Positions 25,118 to 33,596 of a stretch of 64,000 nucleotides of DNA are shown piece by piece; the stretch's first letter is position 1, and every line of letters starts with the position of its first letter. The position numbers and the translations under genes were made by a program. Below the pieces are notes generated by a model. It was given only the letters and a program-made list of their open reading frames with translations. It was not told the DNA's origin and did not search any database. The stretch is from CAZAKZ01 sp964485695 (GTDB taxonomy: Bacteria > Planctomycetota > JAFGQW01): NCBI GenBank assembly GCA_964485695.1, contig CAZAKZ010000008.1, forward strand, positions 17,855-81,854. Reading direction: 5' to 3'.

Positions 25118-26217
25118 GAGACCCTCCTGAGAAGCCCGGAAACCCTTTCCGTGTAGGTTTTCGGAGTGTCGTCCGATCCGTTGCCGGCCGTGCGCCAGAA
25201 TCCCACGGCAGTCCGGGCGCGCGCACTCCACCAGGCCGGATCCACCCGTCCATCCACCAGGTGCCGGGCCAGGGCCGCACACTTCAGGTGGGCAGCCCGG
25301 AGCGGGGACCCGTCCAGGCCCAGGCGGGCCTTCAGAGGCGGTCGGGCGCCGGCCAGTCGGCTCCACGCCAGGGCGTGGGCGAGGCTGGGCGCTCTCCTTC
25401 CGGTTCGAGCAAGGGCGCCGCACGCCTCGGCCACCGAGAGCTGATCTCGAACCGTGGCCCTCCACTCCTCCAGGAGGTCCGGGCCGGTCCCCGGATCCAG
25501 GGGCGGATCGGCGCGGAACGCTTCCCACTTCCGGGCCGCTCCGGCCTGCCTATCCAGGACCCCATGGCGGAACGGGTTGTCGTCGTACCGGCCTTCCACG
25601 ATGCGCAGGGCCAGGGCGCTGTCCGCGTAAGCCTTGGCGAACTGGTAGCGGGCCACCAGTCGATCCAGGACCTCGGGCGAGGCCACGTGGCCGAGCATGT
25701 AGACCTGACCGGCAATGCGGTTCAGCACCAGGATACGTCCCTCCTCGGGATCCACGCGCTGTCCGGCCAGGCGTGCGCGCAGCGTCTCGAGATCCTCCGG
25801 GTTTCCGGCCAGGGTGATGCCGGTCCGGGCCAGGTCGTGGAGAAAGAGCCGGTTCTTCGGCCGGCTGAGGGTGCGGCGGGAGAGGAGGCCGTACTCCACG
25901 TGGGACACGAGGCCGAGGTGCCTGCACGCGCCGGTCACCTCTCCGGACACCCGGGCCAGGCGGCCGCGCAGGTCGGGAGAGGCATCGGGTCGGGGCACTA
26001 CCACCATGTCCACGTCCGAGAGGATACTGGGTGCGCCGTCCAGGATCGTTCCGCACGCGGCCCCGCGGGTGAGTGATCCGGTCAGGACCACGGCCCCCAC
26101 GTCCGCATCGCCCTCCACGGCCGAGACGGCCTCGGCCACCACGGCCTTGCACGCCCGGTCCACCTCGGGATCCCGGGCACACGTCCAGCTGGAATCAATG
26201 CACGCAGCTAGGGTCAC
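25114..26217 (-). CDS. DNA-polymerase-beta-superfamily nucleotidyltransferase
   Basis: About 367 residues from the GTG at 26217, which has GGAG at 7-8 bp and lies just inside the upstream gene; a frame up to 26322 exists but overlaps that gene deeply. The N-terminal fold reads VVLTGSLTRGAACG, then LSDVDMVVV. This is the G-S-x-x-R-G and D-x-D pattern of the nucleotidyltransferase superfamily that moves a nucleotidyl group onto small molecules, RNA or proteins. The remaining ~230 residues are helical and Arg/Ala-rich with no recognised domain. Its acceptor is unknown; its place in a glycan operon points to a sugar or lipid intermediate. Confidence 0.7.
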   Translation of the reverse strand: MTLAACIDSSWTCARDPEVDRACKAVVAEAVSAVEGDADVGAVVLTGSLTRGAACGTILDGAPSILSDVDMVVVPRPDASPDLRGRLARVSGEVTGACRHLGLVSHVEYGLLSRRTLSRPKNRLFLHDLARTGITLAGNPEDLETLRARLAGQRVDPEEGRILVLNRIAGQVYMLGHVASPEVLDRLVARYQFAKAYADSALALRIVEGRYDDNPFRHGVLDRQAGAARKWEAFRADPPLDPGTGPDLLEEWRATVRDQLSVAEACGALARTGRRAPSLAHALAWSRLAGARPPLKARLGLDGSPLRAAHLKCAALARHLVDGRVDPAWWSARARTAVGFWRTAGNGSDDTPKTYTERVSGLLRRVS

Positions 26218-28909
26218 GGACGGGCTCCAATCGTCGGAGTTCGGACTCCTCGCTCTTCGGGTGATCTTTCGGGATCGCCTCTTCCAGGATCCTCCCCAGA
26301 CCCTCGGGATCGAACCGGCCATAGACCGCCAGGACCTCCGCCACCTGGCGCTCCACGTGGAAGTGCGCCTTTACCCGCCGCCGGCCGGCGTCTCCCATGT
26401 TTCGTCGTTCCCGGGCCGGCATCTTGACCAGCCGGGTGAGGGCCCGGCCCAGAGCGTGGGCATCACCGGGCGGCACCAGGAATCCGGTGACGCCGTCCTC
26501 CACGATCTCGGGCGTGCCGCACACGGACGTGGCCACCACGGGCAGTCCCGCGGCCATGGCTTCGGCCACCACCAGAGGGAGCCCCTCGTAGTGCGAGGGC
26601 AGCACGAAGGCGTCCGCGGCCGAGAGCACGCGCTGCACGTCCTCCTGCCACCCCAGGAACTGGACAGGAAGGCCGAGGCGCTCGGTCCGGGCCCGGAGCT
26701 CGCCTTCCAGCGGCCCTTCGCCCACCACCAGGACCTGGGGCGGAGCTTCCATGCCGTCCAGGGCCTCGAGGAGCACGTCCACGCCCTTGACCCGGGTCAG
26801 TCGGCCGAGGAACACCGCCGTGAACGCAGTCTTGGGGATGTCCAGACGCCTGCGGTAGGCCCGGCCGAGGTCATTGTCCCGGGCAAAGGCATCCGGTTCG
26901 ATACCGTTTCGAACCGTCTGTACGCGGTCCGGAGGAAGTCCGTAGGTCTCGACCAGTTCGGCCCCGAGGTCCCCGGCCACGGTGAGAATGTGATCGGGAA
27001 CGGGCAGGGAGAACCGGCGCCGGATGTGCTTGGGAGAACCCCATGCCGGCCGGTCCTTTCGGCTCAGGTGCACGGTGGTCAGGAGGGGACCCCGGCCCGC
27101 CGCGGCCGCGAGGTGGAGGCCCGGGGCCTGGTCGTCCAAGCTGTTCAGGTGGAAGTGGACCGGGCCGCGCGTTTGTCTGAGCGCCCGGAAGGTGCGCCAC
27201 ATGCCCGGCAGGTCCCAGGGCGCGGCCACGCCTGCACGGACCACGGCTGCGGCACCGGTCGCCTCCAGGCGCCGGACCCAGGCGTCCACGGCCGGGTCTT
27301 CCGGACACACCAGATGGAAGGGAACTCCGGCCCGGCTCAACCCCCGGGCCAGGTCCTCCACGTGGCGCTCCACACCGCCCATGCTCCGGGAGTTGGTCAC
27401 CAGGGTGACGGGCGCACCGGGCTCAAGCGGAATCCGCCCGACCACGGGCCAACCGCGGAAGAGACCATCCCGCAGCAAGGTCTCGGCCGGGGTGCCCCGG
27501 ATCCGGTGCACCAGGCAGTGCAGGCCGTAGACCAGAACCAGGGCCGCGAGGCCCGCCCGGAACACCGTCGAGGGGCCGAGGAGGAGGTCCCCCAGGTAGA
27601 CGGCGACCCAGAACAGGGCCAGGGTGCTCAGTCCCCGGATCAGGGTACCCGCCACGCCGCCCGCGCCGGTGCCGAGGGCGCGTCGGGCCAGGAAGAAGGC
27701 GGCCAGGGTCGCGGGCAGGGCCGCGCCCACGTGGGCCCAGGCCGCGCCCATCACTCCGAAGGATTTAAGCACCAGGGTCATGGCCAGGACCTCGACGGTG
27801 AGCTTGACGGCGTTGAGTCCCAGCACCCACCCGGACTTTTCGCACACCAGGAGGATGCGGGTGGAAGGACCGGCCGCGGTGCGGAGAAAGACCTGCAGGG
27901 CCAGAATCTCCACGATCGGGGCCGCGTCCATGAACTTCCCCCGGCTGAGGCACCAGGCGATCCAGTCCGAGCCCACCATGAGGGCCAGGGACGCGGGCAC
28001 GGCCAGGGCGAGGGTGACGGCCACGGCCTGGTGGTAGAGCCGGCCCACGGCTTCCCGGCCCCGAGCCCGGGCCTCGGCCAGGACGGGGTGGAACGCCTGG
28101 GAAATCACGGCCAGACCGTCCACAGCGGTCTCGGCGAGGGTCAGGGCGAATCGGTAGAGGCCGGCGGCGGGAACGGACAGCAAGGCACCCACCAGGGGGG
28201 CGCCCACGTTGGCGTAGACACGATACAGGCACTGGGACAGGGTCAGCGGGAGGCAGAATCGCACAAAGCGCTTCAACGGTAGGGGCGAGGCAGGACCGCC
28301 CGAGAGCACCTCTTTCCAGGTCCGTATCCGTCCGAGGCAGATGCCCAGGGTGGGCAGGGAGAACAGGGCGAGGAGCAGGAAGTAGGTGCACTGCGTCCCG
28401 CCCAGGCACCAGACCACGGCGGCGGCCGCCACGCCGGCGCCGTGTTCCAGGGCGCGAAGGCCGAGGAGCGACCGGTACCAGCGCAGACCCACCATGAGGT
28501 CCGCGTCCACGGGTCCACGGACCACGGGCAGGAGGTTCCAGACAGCCAGGCCGAGGAAGGCGTCCGCCAGGGCCGGATTCCCGCAGCTCAGTGCCTCCCG
28601 GGCTCCCACCAGTACGGCCGAGGACGCCAGGGCCACCCCCGCGTTCACACCATACGCCACCAGGCTGATACTCCGGGCGTGTCGGCCTGCACCCTCGCCC
28701 CGGAGCAGGGGAAGGAAGGTCTGGAGACCGGCGGCCGTGTTCAGGTCGATGATCTTGATGAGACCCAGGACGCCCATGGCAATGCCCAGGACACCGTATC
28801 CCTCCATGCCGAAGTACATGCAGAGCAGGGCGTGGGTGATCAGGCCGCCCCCGGCCCTGAGGACCCGCACTGCGGTGAGGTGGCGCATGCCGCTGATCAA
28901 CGGAGTCAT
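26195..28909 (-). CDS. Fusion of Wzx-like flippase and GT4 glycosyltransferase
   Basis: 904 residues. Residues 1 to about 470 are a polytopic membrane protein of the polysaccharide-flippase (MOP/Wzx) type: about a dozen hydrophobic segments, GVLGIAMGVLGLIKIIDLN, and RFCLPLTLSQCLYRVYANVG for the second half. Residues about 496-885 are a complete GT4 enzyme: LVTNSRSMGGVERHVEDLA, AVFLGRLTRVKGVDVLLEAL, VVGEGPLEGEL, and HYEGLPLVVAEAMAAGLPVV. No stop or frame change lies between them, so this is one polypeptide. ATG 28909 overlaps the upstream gene by 4 bp. It suggests direct coupling of the last glycosylation step to export. Confidence 0.9.
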   Translation of the reverse strand: MTPLISGMRHLTAVRVLRAGGGLITHALLCMYFGMEGYGVLGIAMGVLGLIKIIDLNTAAGLQTFLPLLRGEGAGRHARSISLVAYGVNAGVALASSAVLVGAREALSCGNPALADAFLGLAVWNLLPVVRGPVDADLMVGLRWYRSLLGLRALEHGAGVAAAAVVWCLGGTQCTYFLLLALFSLPTLGICLGRIRTWKEVLSGGPASPLPLKRFVRFCLPLTLSQCLYRVYANVGAPLVGALLSVPAAGLYRFALTLAETAVDGLAVISQAFHPVLAEARARGREAVGRLYHQAVAVTLALAVPASLALMVGSDWIAWCLSRGKFMDAAPIVEILALQVFLRTAAGPSTRILLVCEKSGWVLGLNAVKLTVEVLAMTLVLKSFGVMGAAWAHVGAALPATLAAFFLARRALGTGAGGVAGTLIRGLSTLALFWVAVYLGDLLLGPSTVFRAGLAALVLVYGLHCLVHRIRGTPAETLLRDGLFRGWPVVGRIPLEPGAPVTLVTNSRSMGGVERHVEDLARGLSRAGVPFHLVCPEDPAVDAWVRRLEATGAAAVVRAGVAAPWDLPGMWRTFRALRQTRGPVHFHLNSLDDQAPGLHLAAAAGRGPLLTTVHLSRKDRPAWGSPKHIRRRFSLPVPDHILTVAGDLGAELVETYGLPPDRVQTVRNGIEPDAFARDNDLGRAYRRRLDIPKTAFTAVFLGRLTRVKGVDVLLEALDGMEAPPQVLVVGEGPLEGELRARTERLGLPVQFLGWQEDVQRVLSAADAFVLPSHYEGLPLVVAEAMAAGLPVVATSVCGTPEIVEDGVTGFLVPPGDAHALGRALTRLVKMPARERRNMGDAGRRRVKAHFHVERQVAEVLAVYGRFDPEGLGRILEEAIPKDHPKSEESELRRLEPVRDPSCVH

Positions 28910-29778
28910 GGCGTCCCCCGCGTCGCGTCGCGGCAACCGTGCCAGGTCCCCAGCACCTTGGCCAGGCGGAATCCGGGGGCCCGCAGGAACCAGGCCGGAT
29001 GTTCCCGGGCCTTCAGAAGGCGGATCCAGTCCCGGGCGAGTCCCCAGACCAGTGCCGGGGGCACAACCCACCAGTGGGCCAGTGCGGACCGAAGCTCGAG
29101 GCGGGCCACACTCTCGCGCACCTCGTGGCGCTGACGCAGGAAGCGCTCGCGGAAGGACTCGTCGTGGGAGTGGAGCACAGCGGCCCGGGATTCGTAGGCC
29201 ACTGTCCACCCCGCCTCACACACGGCCTTGGCCCAGATCCGATCCTCGGCGTAGGTCATGGATTCGTCGAAAGGAATCTTGAGCGCCAGATCGCGGCGAA
29301 CCGCAGCATTGGCGTTGGAAAATTCCGGCGACCGGGACCCGATCCGGGCCTCGGGCCCGAAGGCTTTCTCGATCTCCCTGCGCTCCAGGGGATTGCACCC
29401 CGGATGGGGAACCTGTCGGCCGAACACGGCCCCCACCTCGGGGCTCTGGAAGGGCGCGACCAGAGCCTCGAGCCAGTGGGGGGAGTCGGGCAAGGCGTGG
29501 GCCGACAGGAACACGATCAGGGGGGCCGCGGCCTCGCGGATGCCGAGGTTCAGGGCGTAGCCGTACGAGAAGGATTCGGGGGGGATGTGGATGAGGCGGG
29601 CTCCGTGGCGCCGGGCAATGTCCACGGTGCCGTCCTTGGAACCGGAGTCCACGAAGACCACCTCCACGCCTTGCAGGGTCTGATCGTGGACGGCGTCGAG
29701 GACGTGGCCCACGTGTTCGGCCTCGTCTAGCGCCCGGATGACGATGGATACCTGGAGTCCGGCCGGTGTGGAGTTCAC
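28906..29778 (-). CDS. GT2-family glycosyltransferase, first gene of overlapping operon
   Basis: 290 residues, GT-A fold: VSIVIRALDEAEHVGHVLDA, VVFVDSGSKDGTVDIA (donor-binding Asp and D-x-D/G-T region), SNANAAVRRDLA and YAEDRIWAKAV (catalytic E-D). The C-terminal region has one hydrophobic stretch (WWVVPPALVWGLARDWI) that may associate with the membrane. GTG 29778 is chosen because AGGACAGG lies just upstream and the conserved fold starts eight residues later. It begins the five-gene unit reading leftward. Confidence 0.9.
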   Translation of the reverse strand: MNSTPAGLQVSIVIRALDEAEHVGHVLDAVHDQTLQGVEVVFVDSGSKDGTVDIARRHGARLIHIPPESFSYGYALNLGIREAAAPLIVFLSAHALPDSPHWLEALVAPFQSPEVGAVFGRQVPHPGCNPLERREIEKAFGPEARIGSRSPEFSNANAAVRRDLALKIPFDESMTYAEDRIWAKAVCEAGWTVAYESRAAVLHSHDESFRERFLRQRHEVRESVARLELRSALAHWWVVPPALVWGLARDWIRLLKAREHPAWFLRAPGFRLAKVLGTWHGCRDATRGTP

Positions 29779-30039
29779 TGCCTGTCCTGTCCGACAGCCT
29801 GTCCTGGGGTCGCTCCGAGGAGCCCGATGGTTCCAAACCCAGGGAGCGGACCGCCTTGAGGTCGAAAAGACCTCTACCCTCCTTCGGCCAGGTAGGGCTG
29901 GAAACTCAAGGCCGCCAGAAAATTGGAAAAATTCCAACCGGCCTCCAATTCTGCGGCGCATCCGGCCGATGGGTATCGTGGCACAGGCGCATCTCCAGGT
30001 CAGTCCTGGAGTTCAGGCACAAGCTGAAAAGGACTCAGG

Positions 30040-31953
30040 ATGAGAGAGACCCTCGCGGAATCGGACCGGCCCGGAAAGATCCCGGTCAAGGTCCTGGTGC
30101 TGCTCCTGGTGGTGCTGCCGGCCGTCCTCTACGCCCCCTCTCTCTTTGCCCCCTTCCACTACGACGACCTGCACTCGGTCCAGCGCAATCCCCACCTGAA
30201 TCTGGGCCACGCCCTGGCGTTCTTTCACGATCCGGGACTGTTCGATGAGAATCCCCGGACCCGCATGTACCGACCGGTCCTGCTGCTCACCTATGCCGTG
30301 GATGACCTCTTCTGGGGCAGAAGGGCGCTTGGATTTCACCTGACCAATCTCCTGCTCCACCTCGGGGTGGGCCTCGTCCTGTACGGGCTCCTCGGGGCGC
30401 TGCTCAAGGCCCGATGGGGGCCGGTGTCGCCGTGGTGGTCCTGCCTGGGTGTTCTCGCCTTCCTGGTGCATCCCCTGGCCACCGAGGGGGTGGTCTACGT
30501 GAGCTGCCGCTCGAGCCAGCTCGCCGCCCTCGGGGTCCTCGGCGCCCTGCTGGGGTACGTCCGGGCAAGGCAGTGCCGGGATCGGGGGCGACGCATTGCC
30601 TGGTACGGATTGGCCTGGTTCCTGGCTGCCGTGGCCCTGGGGAGCAAGGCCATAGCCGTGACCCTGCCGGCAGCCCTGATCCTGGTGGAGGTGTGGGTCC
30701 TCCAGCCGCGGCCCTTCCGCATCCGGAAGCCGGGCCGGGTCGTGGTGGCCCTGCTTCCCTTCGTCCTCCTGGCCGGCGGGTATTTCCTGGTTCGCCAGGA
30801 GGTCATGGGATCCACGGGCGTGAACCTGACCGCGCACCGGTTCTACGCCGCCGGCCACGAACTCACCGGCGGCCGGAGTGTCCAGTCCAACCTCTTCACC
30901 CAGGCGGCCGTGTTCTGGCACTACCTGGCGCTGGTTGCGTGGCCCGTGCACCTGAACATCGCGCACCACGTGCCCGTGGCGCATCATCTGACCGAGACCC
31001 GGGTCTGGGTTTCGATCCTCGGTCTGGCGCTCTACCTGGGGGCGGCGCTCGGGCTCCTCTGGAAGCGGCCCTTCCTCGCCCTGGCCCTGGTCTGGCTGCC
31101 TCTGACCCTGAGTCCCACGAGTTCCATCATTCCGCTGAACGTGGTGATGAGCGAGCATCGACTGTATTTTCCCCTCACTCTGTTCCTGGCCGGGGTCGTG
31201 ACGGTCGGGGTCCGTCTGAGCACCTTGCGGGAGGGACGCCTCCCGACTTGGGTTCTCGCCCTGGTCGTGGCGGTTCTCGGTCTCTGGTCGGTCCGGGCCG
31301 CGTGGCGTCAGTTCGACTACCTGGAAGCCCATTGCCTCTGGGGCAAGGCCGTGGCGCTGGCCCCCGATAACTTCCGGGCGCGGAACTACTTCGGGAACGC
31401 CCTGGTGGCCCGCGGGGATCTCCAGGGTGCCCGGGAACAGTATCGCGCTGCCCATGCCCTCTATCCCGGTCACGTGGACACGCGAATCAACCTGGGAGAG
31501 GTGAACCTCCGGCTGGCGGACGCCGGCAAGGACCCGGAGGCGGGGCCCGCGGCGGAGCGGCTGTTCCGGGGCGTCATCGAGGAGGAGCCGCGTCACGTCC
31601 TGGCCCGTCTCAAGCTGGGTCGGCTGCTCTGGCTCCGGGGCAAGGCCTCGGGCACGCGGTCGGAGGACTTCGCGGCGGCGGAGAACGAGTTCCGGACGGT
31701 CCTGGACATGGCCCGGAACACCCGGTTCCGGGAGGTACGGATCTGGGCGTGGACCCGTCTGGCTGACCTCCACGAAACCCTGGGCAACCTGGAAGAGGCC
31801 GCCCGTGACCTGAAGTCGATCCTCCGGGAAGCGCCCGAACGCCTGGCCGTACACCAGCGCCTGGCCGCCCTGTACGAGAAGATGGGGCGGCCGGACCGGG
31901 CCCGCCGACACCGCCTGTTCCTTCCAGGGACCGGCATGTCGCTGCGTCCCTGA
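30040..31953 (+). CDS. TMTC-like membrane protein with C-terminal TPRs (GT-C O-glycosyltransferase candidate)
   Basis: 637 residues. About 10 hydrophobic segments in residues 15-420 carry motifs of the TMTC/DUF1736 group: FHYDDLHSVQRNPH (acidic pair in the first outer loop), YRPVLLLTYAVD, LGFHLTNLLLHLGVG, VHPLATEGVVYVSCRSSQ, SKAIAVTLPAALIL and NVVMSEHRLYFPL. Residues about 430-610 are tetratricopeptide repeats (DNFRARNYFGNALVARGDLQ, PEAGPAAERLFRGVIEEEP). In eukaryotes such proteins O-mannosylate proteins. A similar job on exported proteins is inferred here, and the window also encodes GDP-mannose synthesis. Confidence 0.82.
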   Translation: MRETLAESDRPGKIPVKVLVLLLVVLPAVLYAPSLFAPFHYDDLHSVQRNPHLNLGHALAFFHDPGLFDENPRTRMYRPVLLLTYAVDDLFWGRRALGFHLTNLLLHLGVGLVLYGLLGALLKARWGPVSPWWSCLGVLAFLVHPLATEGVVYVSCRSSQLAALGVLGALLGYVRARQCRDRGRRIAWYGLAWFLAAVALGSKAIAVTLPAALILVEVWVLQPRPFRIRKPGRVVVALLPFVLLAGGYFLVRQEVMGSTGVNLTAHRFYAAGHELTGGRSVQSNLFTQAAVFWHYLALVAWPVHLNIAHHVPVAHHLTETRVWVSILGLALYLGAALGLLWKRPFLALALVWLPLTLSPTSSIIPLNVVMSEHRLYFPLTLFLAGVVTVGVRLSTLREGRLPTWVLALVVAVLGLWSVRAAWRQFDYLEAHCLWGKAVALAPDNFRARNYFGNALVARGDLQGAREQYRAAHALYPGHVDTRINLGEVNLRLADAGKDPEAGPAAERLFRGVIEEEPRHVLARLKLGRLLWLRGKASGTRSEDFAAAENEFRTVLDMARNTRFREVRIWAWTRLADLHETLGNLEEAARDLKSILREAPERLAVHQRLAALYEKMGRPDRARRHRLFLPGTGMSLRP

Positions 31954-31965
31954 AGTTCTCTCCAA

Positions 31966-31994
31966 TTGACAGCGGGGGTCAGGTTCTGATACCA
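31966..31994 (+). promoter_or_regulatory. Candidate promoter of the secreted-protein gene
   Basis: A consensus -35 TTGACA is followed after 17 bp by ATACCA as a weak -10, about 145 bp upstream of the ATG at 32138. The -35 match is perfect, the -10 is poor. The position just after the previous gene's stop makes it plausible. Confidence 0.35.
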
Positions 31995-32137
31995 TTATTG
32001 ATCTGTGGGTGAGAAGTGAGTCCCACCCGGACGATGCACTCCAATAGCGATGACAAAGCGGAAGATTTTCCTATCCCTCCTCGCCCGGGTCCAGCTGATT
32101 TCCGGACGCCCCGGCGGGAAAAACGGAGGCGAGAACC

Positions 32138-33541
32138 ATGAGAGTCCTGATTCCCCTTGCGCTGGTCTGGTGTCTACTGGTCGGTGCGGCCTCTGCGCAG
32201 TACCACGATCCGGTCTACGTCATGGGCGGCTACATGACAACCAGCACCCTCTATGGCACTGGATTCTGGCTGGGTGACGCCAAGGTGCCGTCCTACACCA
32301 AGCTGGTTTCCCCCAGTTATTCCAGCTCGAGCGTCAAGATGGACGCCGACAACCGACGCATCCTCTTCACGGTCCGGGGCAGCATCTCCACCGCATATCC
32401 CGGCACGGTCAAGAGCGGCATCTTCCGCTACGACCCCGCCCTGAAGACCCTCACCACGGTCCAGGCCAATACCATGACGCTCTACAACCCGTATCACATC
32501 CACGTCACCCAGGACGGCGACTACGTGTTCGGGTGTCAAGAGATGACCACCGTGTCACCGCGGGTCTACAACTTCAACCTCCTGAGGCTATCGGCCGGGG
32601 GAACCCTGTCCACCCTGCTCACCTCCACCAAGCTGGGCGGGACGACCAGCTTCAACGGCTACATCTCGCGGAACATGGATACCGGGAACTTCCTGGTCAG
32701 CGTGAGCATGCCCCGGATCTCGCCCACCTTGAAGATGAGCGGAGGCCTCATCCTGGACGTGGCCGCCGACGGCTCCTTCACCACCTTCAGCACGGGCGGC
32801 AACAACGGCTGGGTGGGCAACTACAACATGCCCCAGGACCACGATACCGGCTGGATCGAGGGCCAGTATTCAAACACCCTCTACCGCATCAAACCCGGCA
32901 CCACACCCCGCAACACGCTCTGGCACCTGGGTCGGCCGGGGGGGCACAATTTGCAGTACACCTGCGAGTTCGACCTGCAGTCGGCCCCGAGCAAGCGGTG
33001 GGTCTCCACGGGCTACTACTACGGAAACATCGGCGGCCAGCTCTACTACGCTCCGGTCACCTACTACATCGATCACAAGACCTGGGCCGTCACCTACGTG
33101 AACCTGGACCCGCACAAGGCCACGGCGGGGTGGCGGAACTACTCCTACGCCTTCACCTTCTACCGCGGCCGGCACCTCCAGACCATCAAGAAGGGGCCGG
33201 GCCTCTGGGACATCCTCATCAACTGCCCGAACCATCCGGGGAAGAACTACCTGCTCCTCATGAGCGCCGCGGGGTACAGGCCGGGCCTCCTGCTGCCGGA
33301 CGGCCGGAGATTGCACCTGAACCACGACACCTTCTTCACCCTGTCCCTGGGCAATCTCCTGAAGCCCTACTTCGATGCCGGGCCCCTCGTGCTGGACGCC
33401 TCGGGCAAGGCCCAGGGCGCCCTCAACGTGTCGGCGCTACCCCTGCTGAACATGCCTGTCTGGATCGCCCTGGCTGTCATGGATCCCGCAGCGCCCCTCG
33501 GCATCGCGTATCTCCCCGACACCTACGTGATGCGGCTGTAG
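32138..33541 (+). CDS. Secreted beta-propeller-like protein with recurring C-terminal module
   Basis: 467 residues with signal peptide MRVLIPLALVWCLLVGAASAQ, nearly the same as that of the protein at 20277. About 320 residues of beta-rich repeats follow (KMDADNRRILFTVRGS, ISRNMDTGNFLVSVSMP, MPQDHDTGWIEGQYSNTLYR), suggesting a propeller. The C-terminal module is recognisable: YRPGLLLPDGRRLHLNHDTF, FTLSLGNLL, LVLDASGKAQGALNV, MPVWIALAVMDPAAPLGIAY. GGAGGCGAG precedes ATG 32138. Exported; function unknown. Confidence 0.82.
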   Translation: MRVLIPLALVWCLLVGAASAQYHDPVYVMGGYMTTSTLYGTGFWLGDAKVPSYTKLVSPSYSSSSVKMDADNRRILFTVRGSISTAYPGTVKSGIFRYDPALKTLTTVQANTMTLYNPYHIHVTQDGDYVFGCQEMTTVSPRVYNFNLLRLSAGGTLSTLLTSTKLGGTTSFNGYISRNMDTGNFLVSVSMPRISPTLKMSGGLILDVAADGSFTTFSTGGNNGWVGNYNMPQDHDTGWIEGQYSNTLYRIKPGTTPRNTLWHLGRPGGHNLQYTCEFDLQSAPSKRWVSTGYYYGNIGGQLYYAPVTYYIDHKTWAVTYVNLDPHKATAGWRNYSYAFTFYRGRHLQTIKKGPGLWDILINCPNHPGKNYLLLMSAAGYRPGLLLPDGRRLHLNHDTFFTLSLGNLLKPYFDAGPLVLDASGKAQGALNVSALPLLNMPVWIALAVMDPAAPLGIAYLPDTYVMRL

Positions 33542-33563
33542 TGCTCGTACCTGGATAACCCAA

Positions 33564-33596
33564 GAGCTCCCGTCCTACCGGCGGGAGTTCTTTTTT
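33564..33596 (+). terminator. Rho-independent terminator overlapping the convergent gene's stop
   Basis: A 9-bp stem (GAGCTCCCG pairing with CGGGAGTTC, one G-T wobble), 9-nt loop and six T, 22 bp past the stop of the plus-strand gene. The stop codon of the convergent minus-strand gene (33575-33577) lies inside the loop. Confidence 0.8.

Noticed and set aside
25715..28282. 855-residue open frame on the plus strand
   Set aside because: It is antisense to the nucleotidyltransferase and flippase-GT4 genes, with low-complexity Gly/His/Gln/Arg content; the minus strand carries clear domains.
30013..31995. 660-residue open frame on the minus strand
   Set aside because: It is antisense to the TMTC-like gene, dominated by Gln/Gly/Pro/Arg, with no recognisable motif.
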